A stretch of DNA of 64,000 nt from NCBI GenBank assembly GCA_036785325.1, contig JAXIVH010000043.1:2740102-2804101 (forward strand), in the 5' to 3' direction. The translations under genes and the position numbers were made by a program. Below the pieces are notes generated by a model that was given only the letters and a program-made list of their open reading frames with translations, had not been told where the DNA came from and searched no databases. Source of the DNA: Urophycis tenuis (taxonomy: Eukaryota; Chordata; Actinopteri; Gadiformes; Phycidae). Positions 1 to 13,900 of the stretch are shown here, piece by piece. Every line of letters starts with the position of its first letter. The stretch's first letter is position 1.

Positions 1-525
1 TGTCTCCGCGCATCCGTCTCTGAATTGTCAGGAGAACAAGATGAAAAAGTGTTGGTGAGGTGGTGGTGGGGAGCTACTCTCGGGGAAGCATGTAACCGGA
101 TTTATCCGTCTGCTCTTCGCAGATGTCTGAGAGGTAATATAAAGAGCGCGCGTCAAGCAACAGATGTCTTTGAGTGGGCGCGTGGTTCGACAGGACGCGG
201 GGATAAGAGATGCCACCGCAGCAGACAGTCCAAACAGTTGATATTGCTTTGGTGTGCACGAGTTAACAAGCGGTGATGATTACGCATCCTAAACTTCAGG
301 AATTTTTCCCTTCAAAACTAAGTTAAAAAAAACCAAACAAACATGTAAACCAGAAAGCTTTTTCAATTCCATAGTACTTAATTGGCTATTTCAATGGAAT
401 AGCTATAGGGTACACTAGAAATAGCTATTGCGCATGCAAGCAGGTGTCAGCCAGAAATCTTACGTAAAACAAAGTGTCTTTCTGACAGATCGGACGTGTA
501 GTCCACTCCGATTGGAGCGAGAAGT

Positions 526-559
<34 letters not shown>

Positions 560-781
560 AAAGGGCCACCTACTGTTCAGACGCAAGCAGCGCGCCCCGC
601 GGACCCAGACACACTCGCTGTGGTTGCGCAGTGAAGATGTTGGACGCGCTGAGCTCCGTGCACTCTTCTGGTTACTGGCGCGCAGGGGCTGCTGCGCAGC
701 GCCGCGCATAAAGCTGTCCAGATGAATCGCCGTCCATCCGGATCCTCGTCCTCCACCGTGCAATGGCTTAACAGGAGAGAC
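1..781 (+). other. 5' flank / probable promoter and 5' UTR of syt10
   Basis: This stretch lies directly upstream of the syt10 start and holds no convincing ORF of its own. It contains a 30-base A run at 528-557 and becomes GC-rich from about 590 to 780. An in-frame ATG at 722 would add 20 residues to syt10, but they do not resemble the family N-terminus. No TATA box or start site could be fixed from the sequence alone. Confidence 0.5.
528..557. repeat. poly-A homopolymer run (30 bases)
   Basis: This is an uninterrupted run of 30 A about 225 bases upstream of the syt10 start codon. It may be a mononucleotide tract or the tail of a lost retroelement. No recognisable element body precedes it. 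Confidence 0.9.
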
Positions 782-1668
782 ATGGGGATGCGCACGGAGG
801 ACACCGTCAGCTTGTGCCAAAAGGCCCTCCAAATCGTGACGGAACTTTGCCTCGCGGGACACGTTGACCGGGAGAAATGCTCCGACATATTCCCGCTGGA
901 GAGCAATTTACCAGGTAAAGGACATGCAGGTAAATCGAAAAAAACATTATAAGTATTTTTTTTTCATTCATATCGCTGTACAAACTTTCTTTTCTGGGTT
1001 AAGTGGAGTGTAACAGGTGCGCGCGTCAACACGGATGGACTGTGACTTTTTCCAGTGTAAATTCAGTTTCGTTATCGGTGTTTAACGCGGCAAATCTTTA
1101 TCTTCTTTTTATTTGTTTAACGTCTAAAGGTGACGAATAAAATACACTTTTGTTGAATCGATGTAGCAATGCGTACTGCGTTTTGGCGAGCAGCAGCTGC
1201 GAAGTAGAGTCTGCTGTTCAAACCCCGCAACAAGTGGCCGCGGTTTCCACGTTTCTGTGGAGACTGGCTGCGGTGTCAGGCTGACTGGCTCAGTAGTTTT
1301 AAACGTGTATTTCTTCTATTATTTGAATTCAAACCTGTTGTATTTACAGTAAGACAACCCATGCTTCTGAAATCAAACCGTGTATTTTTCGTTTGTTGTT
1401 CACTTTACTGCATTGTCTATACTATATCCGTTCAATGCGTAACGCGCGTTATCCGCTGTCTGCAATTCCACTCCGAAATCGATTTCCTCGAGAGATGTAT
1501 GCCTCTCCTCCACTGAGACATGTAACGCCACGTGCTGCCTGGCGCAATAAAGTGCTGCATACACGGCCTCATCTTTCTTACAGCTCGCTCTCTCTCTCTC
1601 TTCTTTTTTCCTCTCTTGCACGTGTGTCTGTCTTACTTTGTCCTTGTGCTGCTTGCTTGACCCCCCCT

Positions 1669-1713
<45 letters not shown>

Positions 1714-4700
1714 CCATGTCACACCGCTCTCTCTCTTGTACCCCCCCCCCCCCTCTGTCTCCGTCTCCTCCTGAACACTTTGTAGACATCTCCATTAGTC
1801 TTCTGGCTGTGGTGGTGGGTTTCTGTGGCCTTTCCCTGTTGGTAGTCTCTCTGTTTGTGTTTTGGAAGCTGTGCTGGCCCATATGGAGGAGCAAGGCTCT
1901 GTCTGCCCACACTGACAGCAATGGCCTCCGCGCCGCGCCCCGTGCCGGCCTGCCTGAGGCCCCGCCCCCCCCGCCACCGCTGCCGCCGCCGCCGCAGCCC
2001 CACGCCGTGAGCGTGGGCGAGGCCAGGGAGGAGAAGCCGGAGAAGAAGGACAAGCGGCCGACGCGGGAGGTGAAGGTGAAGCTCCAGGAGGCGGCCATGA
2101 AGATCAGCCAGACGTCGCCGGACATCCCGGCGGAGGTGCAGACCGCCCTGCGGGACAAGCTCAGCCAGCAGGCCAAGATCCAGAGGCAGACCACCGAGCC
2201 CACCTCCTCCTCCAGGTAGACCTACCTTACCATACACTGATCCAGACAGACCACCGAGCCCACCTCCTCCTCCAGGTAGACCTACCTACCATACACTGAT
2301 CCAGACAGACCACCGAGCCCACCTCCTCCTCCAGGTAGACCTACCCTACCATACACTGATCCAGACAGACCACCGAGCCCACCTCCTCCTCCAGGTAGAC
2401 CTACCCTACCATACACTGATCCAGACAGACCACTGAGCCCACCTCCTCCTCCAGGTAGACCTACCCTACCATACACTGATCCAGACAGACCACCGAGCCC
2501 ACCTCCTCCTCCAGGTAGACCTACCCTACCATACACTGATCCAGACAGACCACAGAGCCCACCTCCTCCTCCAGGTAGACCTACCTTACCATACACTGAT
2601 CCAGACAGACCACCGAGCCCACCTCCTCCTCCAGGTAGACCTACCCTACCCTACACTGATCCAGACAGACCACGAACCTACCTCCTCAGACAGGTAGCCC
2701 TACCTTACCCTACTCTCAGTACGTTTACATGCAGCAAGAAATTCGAATTTCTAATCGCATAAGACATCGTTCGGACTTTTAAAGTGCATGTAAACACCTT
2801 AATCCGACCTACTTCGGACATCTCAAAATCGGATAACAACACCTAGATAATTCGTTCATAGTCAGACTTTTAACGGCATGTATACTCAGCAATCGGATCT
2901 GAATCTGATTTTGCATTCTGCGCATGCACAGCGCCATTCTGCGCATGCACAGCGCCACATAGCGTCCGGAGTCAGCCCATGCTCCGGCTGTTAATCCGAT
3001 TCACTGAACGGCATGTATACTCGGACAAGTGATCCGGTCTTAAGGCCCGTCCACACCGGAGCGGAATTTCGCAATGAATATTCGCAGCGAAATTCGCAAA
3101 TTAACAAACGCACGTATTCTAATTACTCTGTGCACACCTAAAAGCGAAAATCCGCTGCGGAAAAAACAAAACAAATCTGTCTGTTTTGACAGCGAATTTC
3201 ACAAGCGAAAAAGAGGGTGCGACCAATCGGACAACGACTTGGCTGTGCTCTACTGTGACATCAGCAACACTGACACCTCGAAGGAGCTCACAGAAAACCT
3301 AAATAGCAGTAGAGCTACTAAACACTAGATAAAAATTGCATTGTATGACAAGTAGGCGACATTATATGGACACGGAGCTGAAAGACAACATTTGGGCTCG
3401 AATCGCGGCCGAACTGGGGAGAGATGGTTTGTTTCCCTTAATCGATATTAACGTCAGCTGAAAGACATAAAAGCATAAGCTCCTCATCGCTGCTAGAGCT
3501 ATCCATCTTCGTTTCTAACTACTTTTTGGACTCGCGCTCGCATAATGATAGTCGGAGTAGAGCGGAATAGAACGCGGAAAATCTGAAAAATCGATCCGCA
3601 ATTTCGCTTCGCTGGTGTGGACACTTTTTCCGCTTTTCGCATTTTTCGCATTTTCGCTTTCCGCTTTTTCGCAAATCCGCTTTCCGCGCCGGTGTGGACA
3701 GCCCTTTACGCATGTCATCATCTGATCCGATCAGAAATTCGAATTTCTTGCTGCATGTAAACGTACTGACTGATCCGGACAGACCACAAATCTACCTCCT
3801 CGAACAGGTAGCCTACCGTAGCCTACCGTACTTTACCATACCCTACACTGGGGACATCTTAACGTCTCCGACCAATCACAGCACCTACCTGAATAACTGC
3901 GAGGCGGTGGCCAATCCCCTCGCAGCATTCAATCCAAACAGGAAAAAGTCTAGATTGCGATATTGCAGCATAGAATGTTTGCAAAAATAACAACGTCACA
4001 CATCCCGCTGAAACCGCGCCTCAGCGCCGGCCTCACCACCCTGCTGAGTAGCTGTCGCCGTGACCGCGGTCCTGCCGGCCATCTGTCAGGCGATGTGGCC
4101 CCCCCACGGGGTGACATCACCCAGGGCAGCGCCGGCCATGGTTCGGGGGGGGGGGGGGGGGGGGGGGGTGGCAGTGAGAGGGCCGACGGGAGGCGGGTGA
4201 CATCAGCGCTGTATTTCATGATGCAACGCACACACACAGAAAAGGCGCGCGGTGACCTGTGGAGATGATGTCATGCCGCAGCTCCGCAACGCTATCGCTA
4301 ATCGATGCTCCCGTATTTTAAGGGAGCGGTGGGTGGGTGGGAGTTTGGCGGCGTGTGTTTGAGCAGCCCTTGCGATGAGAATGACGGAAGGTTGCACCTT
4401 CATCCTAGGAGGCCGACACCGTCTTCATCGCCGCGGCCGTGCGCCGGCGTGTGCAGTCCAGGGTCCCGCGGGGCCCCCCCGCTGGCACTCAGCCTTCAGC
4501 GTTCAGCTGTCTGAATGGGCGCCGGCCCCCCGGGGCCCCTCATGAACCATGACCCCTGGTGGCTTATGTAACCCCAGCGCTGTCACAACACTGCAGCCTG
4601 TAGCCTCGAGGGGGGCGTCGGCTCTCGGGGGGGGGGGGGGCAGGGGGGGAGGGGGCGGGTGTCACGGAGACCAATGACCTTGGTGGGATGTGTCACGTGA

Positions 4701-4788
4701 CCTCCTGCAGGCAAATCAACGAGGGTGCTGGCATGTGTAATCGCTGGCGGGGGGGGGGGGGGGGGGGGCTGGGGCTCGTGCTTGCCTT

Positions 4789-4822
<34 letters not shown>

Positions 4823-5278
4823 CTCTGTGCACTCACGTGTGTGGTGTGTACGGGTGACAGTGTGTGTGTGTGTGTGACTGTGTGCTTTTACATTTGCGTG
4901 TGTAAAAGTGTGTGTGCGTATATCTGCGCACCCGTGTGCATTCGCAGCGGACGAAGGCACTGCGAGTGCCTTCTGTGCACACGCACACACACACGCACAC
5001 GCACACACACACACACACATGCATGCACACACGCACACACACACACACGCACACACGCACGCACACACACACGCACACACACACGCACGCACACGCACGC
5101 ACGCACACACACACGCACACACACACACACACAGATACAAAGCGCGTGTCTGTGCCTGTGCGCCCATCTTGCTGCCATGGCAACGCTAGGTAATTAAACA
5201 ATCAGCTCTAGCATCTCCTTGATTTCTCTGAGACTTGTGTTTAAAGGAGCACCGGTCCAGTTAACCCCAGAGGCCCGG

Positions 5279-5311
<33 letters not shown>

Positions 5312-8300
5312 CGTGTGTCCAGAGGGGCCCAGTGGAGCACGCCACGCACTGTAGCCAAGTGGAGGCCATTATCTGCACTCGGTGTGTCATTAGCCCTGAT
5401 AATTAGACATAGTAATAGCATTATAGTGAGTCCCGTGGACAATGGGAAGCGCACACACACACGCACACACTCCCACCGGGAGTGCCGATGGCCGCGCACG
5501 CCATCGCCATGGCGCACGCGCACACACACGCACAACGCACGCACAACGCACGCACGCAAACACGCAGCTGGTACTTTTCCACTCCACTCGGAGTAACGAG
5601 GATGGAAGGTGCCGTTAACAACAATGCTTATTCAATGGCTCATTTTACCTCCCGCAATCCTTTGTGCACTGGGGGGGGGGGGGGGGGGGGAGACTAAAGC
5701 AGTCCGCTGACATCTCACTTTGTTAGGAGTTGTTAGGACTACAAAGCCGGCTCCCGGGCGCCTGATCGATATGCAGCAGGGTGGTGAAATGGCAACCCCA
5801 GGATTGGCCAGACCTGACGCTGTAACCGAGATATGTAGCCACTGCTTTAGAGACCCCTGAAGAGAGATTCAGGTGGTCCAACAGCCAAAAAATACGCCAG
5901 GACATCGCAAATAAAGACAAATAAGATCAAATAAATAAAGTTCTCATATAATGTTGAATTAAATGTGGGGAATGAATGATAGCAGTAATAGTAGTAGACA
6001 TGCTGAACTTGGAGGCCTAAGGTAGACCTTGGGTACCTGGTTTGGCATGGTCTTCAGGTATTTGGAGTAATGTTCACCCTCAGGTCTCGGATGCTCTTCT
6101 TGAATTTGCTGTATGATGTTGTTCTGACACGACCTTATCTCTCAGGGCCTTCCTGTGTTTTCTTTATGAGACATGATTTGGTGATTGTGTGCACGCACAA
6201 GGACATTTATTTATCCATTAGGACGGCGAGTGCACATGATGCTAATTATTTGGTGGATTGTAAAAGGTTACGTCTTTCAGTTTCCCTTCAGCGGGTACAC
6301 ATTTGAGGGAAACCATTTTCACAGACAGTTCAGCGCTGTGTACATATTTCTTTTTGCAGCCATTTATTTTTGCTTGAGATGTTTCCTATTATTATTTCCG
6401 CCATTTTGCACCGGCCCTCAGATTGCTGTGATTGTCCAACTGTCAAACATGTTGCAGTTGCTAGGTTACAACAGCCCCAGCCAAGGCTTTCAACAGAGGT
6501 TCAACTCCATTGGGTCGTACAAATGAGCCTCTGAAACTTTAAGTAATTGTCAATTTCCAAGAAATCTGTCTGCTTTCAGGTAATTGAACTCTGATGTGCG
6601 GAACACTTATTTCACATCTCACCACAGCCAGAAAGAAGCGAGCATATTAGGCTAGGATGAAGAACAATGTAACCGTAGGAACCATATATAAATGTGTTGA
6701 GAATGGTGTTTAAAACGGTACAACACCGTTTGTTTGATGCAGCAGCAGCCTGAGATTTTCAAGTACTGGTGGCGTCAAAATAATCTCATTGCGTTTACTA
6801 TTAACAGGACCCCAACGTCGCACATCGTCCACTCGCCACTCGCCAAATTCGCTTGAAATTCTCTGGGCTGCTCGTCCACCAAAAAAGCACCGCGTTGACA
6901 ACAAAATGGTGACTGTGGCGCCGCTGACTCATGCTCACCTCTCCCCCCGCCCTGACAGACACAACTCCTTCCGCCGCCACCTGCCGCGCCAGATGAATGT
7001 GACCAGCATGGACTTCAGCATGGAGGCCCTCCCCGTGCGCCAGTCCTCCGCCGTCAGCATCGGCCGCATCAAGCCCGAGCTCTACAAGCAGAAGTCGGTG
7101 GACTCGCAGGACGGCGAGGCGCGCCCGCCCGCCGAGGCCTGCGGCAAGCTGAGCTTCTCGCTGCGCTACGACCACGAGGAGCAGTGTCTGGTGGTGCGCA
7201 TCCTGAAGGCGCTGGACCTGCCCGCCAAGGACTTCACCGGCACCTCCGACCCCTACGTCAAGATGTACCTGCTGCCCGACCGCAAGAAGAAGTTCCAGAC
7301 GCGCGTCCACCGCAAGAACCTCAACCCGCTGTTCGACGAGGCGTTCGGCTTCGCCGTGGCGTACGACGAGCTGTGCGCGCGCAAGCTGCACTTCAGCGTG
7401 TACGACTTCGACCGCTTCACCAGCCACGACATGATCGGCGAGGTGGTGGTGGACAACCTGTTCGAGCTGTCCGACCTGTCGCGCGAGGCCGTGGTGTGGA
7501 AGGACATACACGCCGCCACCACGGTAAGGAGCTCCGCCCCCCGCCGCAGCCACTGCGCACCTCACACTCAAAAGGCGCTGGCTGCGGGTACGAGTCATGA
7601 ATACAGTAGAGAGTACAGAGCAACATTTAGACACAGGAAGCATCCTGAAAAACACAAACGTCCCCTCCGCCATTGAGAGGTTTTTGCATGTCGCGTAGCT
7701 GTGCTTGACAAGCAGCCTAATCAGGGAAGACGTGCCCAGATCGATCGGAAACGAGGCGTCTTCCCTCCCCGACAGCTGACGGATGGCTGCGCCGTTTCTA
7801 ACAAATTCCCGATAATTGCTCATGAGCCTCCCCCCGCGACGTGGGGCCTGTGGCCTTCCCACTGGCGTGGTGGTTGTATGTCGTTGAGGTGTGAGGGCGA
7901 CGCAGGGTGCAATGCAGTGGCTCGAGCGAGCCCAGGCCCAAATATAGCAACACGGGTGTGGAGTTTGGAGATGCGTTGCGTAATTGCATTGCTCGTGGGA
8001 ATCGGTCTATGAGCTACAACACCCACGGGTGCTGTGCTGTTTTGCACACGCTGACGTCTTAAAGTAGCTTACAGTAACACAGGATAGGCGTCCCTGAGGC
8101 CACACACCAAGTAGAGTGACACAGGTGAAGGTAAGGTAGGTAAGGTAGTGCTAACTTCAGCCAAAATGTCATGAAACTAAACCCAATTAATATGGCTTGG
8201 AATACCCACTGGTTTTGTCAACACGAAACGTGAAAACACAATGCTTCGAGCTGGGATGAATCTGAACTAGTTAACATTGGATTATATGAAATTAGATTGG

Positions 8301-10490
8301 TACTTAATTGCACAATTGTAGTAGCCAAAAAGTCACCAAATGTTAAATATCTGTATGTATAACTACTTCAAATCCTGCAAGCTTTCATATAGGCCTACTA
8401 GCATGCACTATTGGCAATGCATGCTTGATTATTACCTAAGGATATAAAAACAACAGCAAAGTCATCTCAACCATATATATTATTTGCAAGTGACGCCAAA
8501 GGAATTCAGTGCAACTTTGATCGTGCGGACAAAAGTTGCACTGAATTCAAAATGTCCCAAAGTACCTCCTGTGTTCTCGATCCCCAACACAGAACCTTCC
8601 TTTTCCTTCATTTACACTGCACTTGTGTCACCAAATGTACTCCCCTTTGAAACATCAACGCATTTTTTTTTTTTTTCCTCCTCCAAGGATTCAACCCTAT
8701 CCCGCAATTATCCCGCGGCGCGCTATGCCGCGCAACACCAATTGTCAACCCGGTTCGGGCTTCAGGCTCCTTATCTGCCGGGTCCTTACGGCACCAAGCA
8801 CAGCCGCGCAGAGCGTAATGACTGTAATCACGCCTCTACCAAAAGCTTCTACCTATTCACACCACATTGATAGGCGCCGCATGCTAACCGGCTTGCTCGG
8901 CTTGATCAATTAAGTACTTAGCTGGAGTACCGCGGTTTGTTCAGCACTGAGTCGATGGGCATGAGGAGTTAAAGGCCCCCGATGTACTTAAAATTAAATT
9001 GAAATTGGCACGTTGACCGTGGAACGGCTCTCCAACGGCGCGGCCACTCGACCGGGTGTGATAGGGTGGACGGGAGTCGCTGGCTGCTCCTCCATGAGGA
9101 AGGACGTCTTCACCTAAAGATTGCTGCTCTAAGGTGTTAAGTTGAAGGTCATTTATCCATGGGTTGGTTCCAGCAGTGATAATCACCTAGTAGTTCCCTC
9201 GCTAATATGTTGTTCCCCAATTTGACATCCAACTATTCAGACACACTTTTAATGAATGACTTGAATCCTTCTCCTGCTAGACCAGGCCCTGTTCTCAAGC
9301 TGCATCACTTCCTGTGTGTTAGGTGCTCTTCCCTTAGTGTATCGCCCAATAAACTGCAGGGCACTAGTGTCGTTTTAATGACACTGGAATCAGCTGCGGT
9401 GTCCACTTCCATTAGGCTGATTGGGGCTTCAGGTCAGGACGATTCCCTTACTTAATTGCAATCAAAAGCAAACAACCCACTCTGAGGTTGGTACGTGGGC
9501 TGGGGTCCCCGGCAGCTCCTTCAGGGGGAAGGTAGAGCTAAGGCGTGGGTGAAAGTTCCTCTCTGAAGGTATGTCGGTACAGAGAGCTTGCTGACAGCCA
9601 TGCATTCGCTGTATTTTCTGCTATCTTCTAGGGCTAGTGAACGACGGTCCATCAAATGCAATACACGAGAACACAGCCATCTAATCAATTCCAGAATCAA
9701 TCGTCAAAGTCTTTCTGGCTTATATTTTTGCGGCTTTTCACATAAGCTGAACTCTTAAGGGACCTTTTGTATGAGTGTGTTTTCATTGCAGTCGTCCCCT
9801 TTGTTGTAGTTAGTTGGAAATATGTGACGGCCTAACAGTAGCACAAAAAGCTGAGTGCCATTTCCAACAGCTTGGGGTTTCGATGTTTAATCACATTTAC
9901 AGAGAACTCACATTGAGATTTTCTACCATTCTGATTCTGAGCGTAATGAATTGAGTCAGACAGAACATTTGTGGGATAGCCTTGAGCCTATCAATCTTTA
10001 TCTCATCGCTCTGAAGAGCGAAAAAGCGACAAATGTTTTTTTAATAAAACAAGACTCTATGGTGACTTGAATCGTCATTGTGTTGATATCCAACAACTTT
10101 GATGGCCCTCCATTACTGCATGTGGTGCTGTGCAATGAGTTGTAACTATTTCAGCGCAGGGCCACATTGCAGCATATGGACAGGCTGGGATTTTACACAA
10201 TGAGAACAACTCAGGTTGTGTACAACACAGGGTTAGCTTCATCATCAAAAACAACAAAAGGCACGTGAGGAGGGGGCACTCATTCTGTCGAGCAGCTCTC
10301 AAGGCAGAACACTGTCTCTCTATTTTCTATTGATTTAAATTTGCACAGTGGATTTTCTTTGTGGTTTGTGGAAAAACGTCCAAGATGCGCAAAAACGAAA
10401 TACAACCGCAGATGAATATTGGATAGAAAACCGAAGAAATCCAAAACACAAATCAAAGAGAGTGGGTGTGTGTGTGTGTGTGTGTGTATG

Positions 10491-10536
<46 letters not shown>

Positions 10537-10825
10537 GACAAGTGTGTGGGGGAAGGTTTGGTCATGAGAGACCTCAGTCTCCTGCCAGCGGGAGGAGTGT
10601 GCTGAACAGATTGTGGCACTCCCTCTCCCCCCCCCTCTCTCCCCCCCCCCTCTCTCCCCCCCCCCTCTCTCACCCCCCTGCAGGAGAGCGTGGACCTGGG
10701 TGAGATCATGTTCTCTCTGTGCTACCTGCCCACCGCTGGCCGAATGACCCTCACCGTCATCAAGTGCAGGAACCTGAAAGCCATGGACATCACAGGCTCC
10801 TCGGGTAACACACACACACACACAG

Positions 10826-10905
<80 letters not shown>

Positions 10906-13900
10906 GGTTACGCACAATATGCTTCCTAAAACTGCAACTACACATTTACAGCTTTATTGCTATCGGACCATCTTTGAAGAATAGAAAAGGCTGCAATTTG
11001 TGTTTGCTGTCTGGTTTCTCAGAGCTTCAGACACAGAAAAGATAATGACGCTGTGTGTGTGTGTGTGTGTGTGCATGTTTGGCGTGTGTGTGTGCGTGTG
11101 TTTGGTGTGTGCTCGGCGTGTGTGCAGACCCGTACGTGAAGGTGTCCCTGATATGCGACGGGCGGCGGCTGAAGAAGAGGAAAACCACCACGAAGAAGAG
11201 CACGCTGAACCCCGTGTACAACGAGGCCATCATCTTCGACATCCCCCCCGAGAACGTGGAGCAGGTCAGCCTGTCCATCATCGTCATGGACTACGACCGG
11301 TGAGGGAGCGCCGAGCGCCGACCGCCGCCACCGCTGCCATAACACGCGACCGCGCGGTGAACCACCACCTTTCAGAGTGGCCAACGTTTGCGGGCGCCAC
11401 TCTGCCACTCACTCCCCGCGAGTTTAAGCCATCATCGCCGTTCAAATCCGCGCCTCGATTTCCGAATAATTTTTTTTTTGCTGCACAGATAACACTTGAC
11501 TCGAGTGAATGATATTTATCGTTGAATAGCATAATTTCTGTGATTTTCAGTAATTGCCTTGACTTTAACACAACAAAAAAAAATAGAACCGAAATAATTA
11601 GAATCAATGAATGCAAGAATGAATGCAATCAAAAATCGCAGTGCAATTTTTTTGAGAAAAAAGCGGCTGCAAAAATAAACAAGCGTTTTCGGCTGCAGTG
11701 ATAAACCGCCCCCCCCAAAACCATCCCATAATACTGGCGGGTCCTATTAGTCTGAGTGTTTACAGCGGAGGCATCGTGTTCAAGGACTCCTGCAGGTAGT
11801 CAGAGGACACAGGGGGGGAGCCAAGACACGTGGAGCTGTCGGCGTGGACTCCAAACAGCCCGGGCTGTTTAGCGAGGGCGTTGGCGGTCGTGTTTGCAGT
11901 ACCTTTATTTATTTTGGTTACTAAATAACACTGTACACTACTGTGGATCGACCATTTTTTGTTGTACTGCTTGGAAAATGTGTATTTGATGGAAACCAAG
12001 GACGAGTTTGGCGTGACTTGACTTGAACGCAGCGTTGGGGATTTAGCAGCTGTGCCACTGATTATTTTTTAGAGAGTGGGTTTTGCATAAATAAGATGGT
12101 TTCATTAAAAGCCAGGAAACGGCACGGAGCGAGAGCGATAACAGAGGGGTGATGGAGGGCAATGAGTAGTTTGGGCTCCCAATTTAAGCGTCTCCTCACT
12201 TTTCATCTTCCTGCTGATGCATACAGATGTGTTTTTTAACACAAAAGTACGAAAATCATGGAGACCTCTCCCGTATAATTTCTGAAAGCCTTCACTTTTA
12301 CATTCAAGTGTGTGTTGGTTTATGTGCGTGTGTGTGTGTGTGCGTGCACACGTGTGTTGGTTTATGTGCGTGTGTGTGTGTGTGTGTGTGTTCGTGTGCG
12401 TGTGTTTGTGTGCGTGTGTGCGTGTGTGTGTGTGTGTGTTTGCACCAGGGTGGGCCACAACGAGGTGATTGGCGTGTGCTACACGGGACCCGACGCCCAC
12501 GGCCTGGGCCGGGACCACTGGAACGAGATGCTGGCCTACCCCCGCAAACCCATCACCCACTGGCACGCCCTGGGAGAGGTAGGGACCCCGAGCCCTCACA
12601 CACCCCCCTCACAGTCTGCACAGGCCGCAGTTCACTCAGCCGCCACCGGGGGCGCTCTGTAGTCGTAAACTAGAGTGCGGATCGGGATGGAATTTTCTGT
12701 CCGAACCCGACCCGAGCCCGACAGGCATCAAGCTTTTTTTCATACTAATGAGACATTTACGTCTGTGTTTATGAAAGCCTCGCCTTTATTGAGCAACTGC
12801 AAGGCATTTGGAAATGTCACCAAACAGATGAGCGCAACATGCGCAGGTTAACGCGTTGATTTAGCAAATTTTAGATTTTAAATTGCACAGATGTGACAAG
12901 CCCCAACCTGAACCCGAGCATCATTTCTAAATATTTGTCCCAACCCGACCCGGTACATCGGGTCCCGTGGGGCTCGGGTTGGGTATCCATCCTCTACTGT
13001 AAATCCAACGTAACTTTGTCATGGCGGTGGAGCCGGCCGCCGGCCCGTTGGTCAGAACATCCGGGGGCAATCACAACTTTGCGCAGCCCTTGTACTTTTA
13101 ATTTAGTTTTGGTGTTCCTACAGATAAAATATGTAACCTCCATTTTCAACAGCCAGCCGCTGAATAATTTATAAACGTCAGCGTTTCCGCATGCGATTGC
13201 TGAAGAGCTTTCACCTCCTGATTGCGCCTCGTCCGACCGCCCATCACTTTAATCCAGGAGAGGTTCTCCTGGACGCGGCTGAATAGGATTATTCACTTCA
13301 GTTCGCTGCAGCAGTGTACACCCACACCGCGCGGCTGTGGGGTTGGCTTACTATAGTTGGGTCGGATTCACACCCAAAGTGAACCGAAACAGACGCCCCA
13401 TGTCCTAGAGGACCAGAGTCCAGAGCTTGTTTGGTCCACACCAGAGCCTGACCCGGAGTGTTCCAAACAACACGTTCTCTGTCGGGGGAACCACCCCAGG
13501 GTTCGATTAAAACGGACCCAGCGGCTCAGGTGTCAAAGCGACCCCAGACGTGTCCTTTAGCCAGGCAGCAGCCGGGGGTGGTAGTTAAGAGGCTAATAGC
13601 AGAGATTTGATTGGTTTGACAATATTATGTAATCAATAGGTTGTCTGGCACTTTGTAGAATTGAGTCTGGCCGTTTGCCATTGTTTAGGACATGTTAAAT
13701 TGATGGGGTAATCAAAACAATGAATGCAATGAATGCATTCATTTGTTCTTGGTAATGAAAGTAAATAGTGGCAGTCTCTCCCTACAAATTGACTCTTGTG
13801 TCTTTTGATTTGTTGGTATTATGAAATGAGCTACACAGCTCAATACAATAAACTGTAATTTTGAACAGCAAATAAACCCCAACGTCAAGCGTTTGTCCTC

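Larger units (their letters stand above)
3861..6958 (+). other. syt10 intron 2, remainder
   Basis: No coding sequence was recognised. The interval holds long G runs (about 4144-4168, 4750-4768, 5280-5311, 5670-5690), TG and CA microsatellites (4795-5135), and otherwise unique-looking sequence from 5700 to 6950 ahead of the exon 3 acceptor (AG at 6957-6958). Confidence 0.6.
7524..10683 (+). other. syt10 intron 3
   Basis: No gene was recognised. It contains a perfect 17-bp inverted repeat (8502-8548), a TG microsatellite (10466-10534), and a C/T-rich tract (10618-10683) that forms the exon 4 polypyrimidine tract. The rest looks like unique intronic sequence. Confidence 0.6.

Noticed and set aside
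782..914. syt10 start at 722 instead of 782
   Set aside because: The extra 20 residues do not match the family, whereas the ATG at 782 aligns with the known syt10 N-terminus.
4583..5201. Cys/Val- and His/Thr-rich ORFs over CA/TG tracts (here and at 10.4-10.9, 14.1, 20.4, 29.5, 46.2, 52.4 and 61.8 kb)
   Set aside because: They are pure dinucleotide-repeat translations without any family similarity.
6801..7862. 353-codon minus-strand ORF opposite syt10 exon 3
   Set aside because: It is a shadow of the GC-rich C2A exon, whose plus-strand frame matches synaptotagmin throughout.
13480..13520. GGTTCGATT resembling a tRNA B box
   Set aside because: No A box, cloverleaf or terminator could be built around it.
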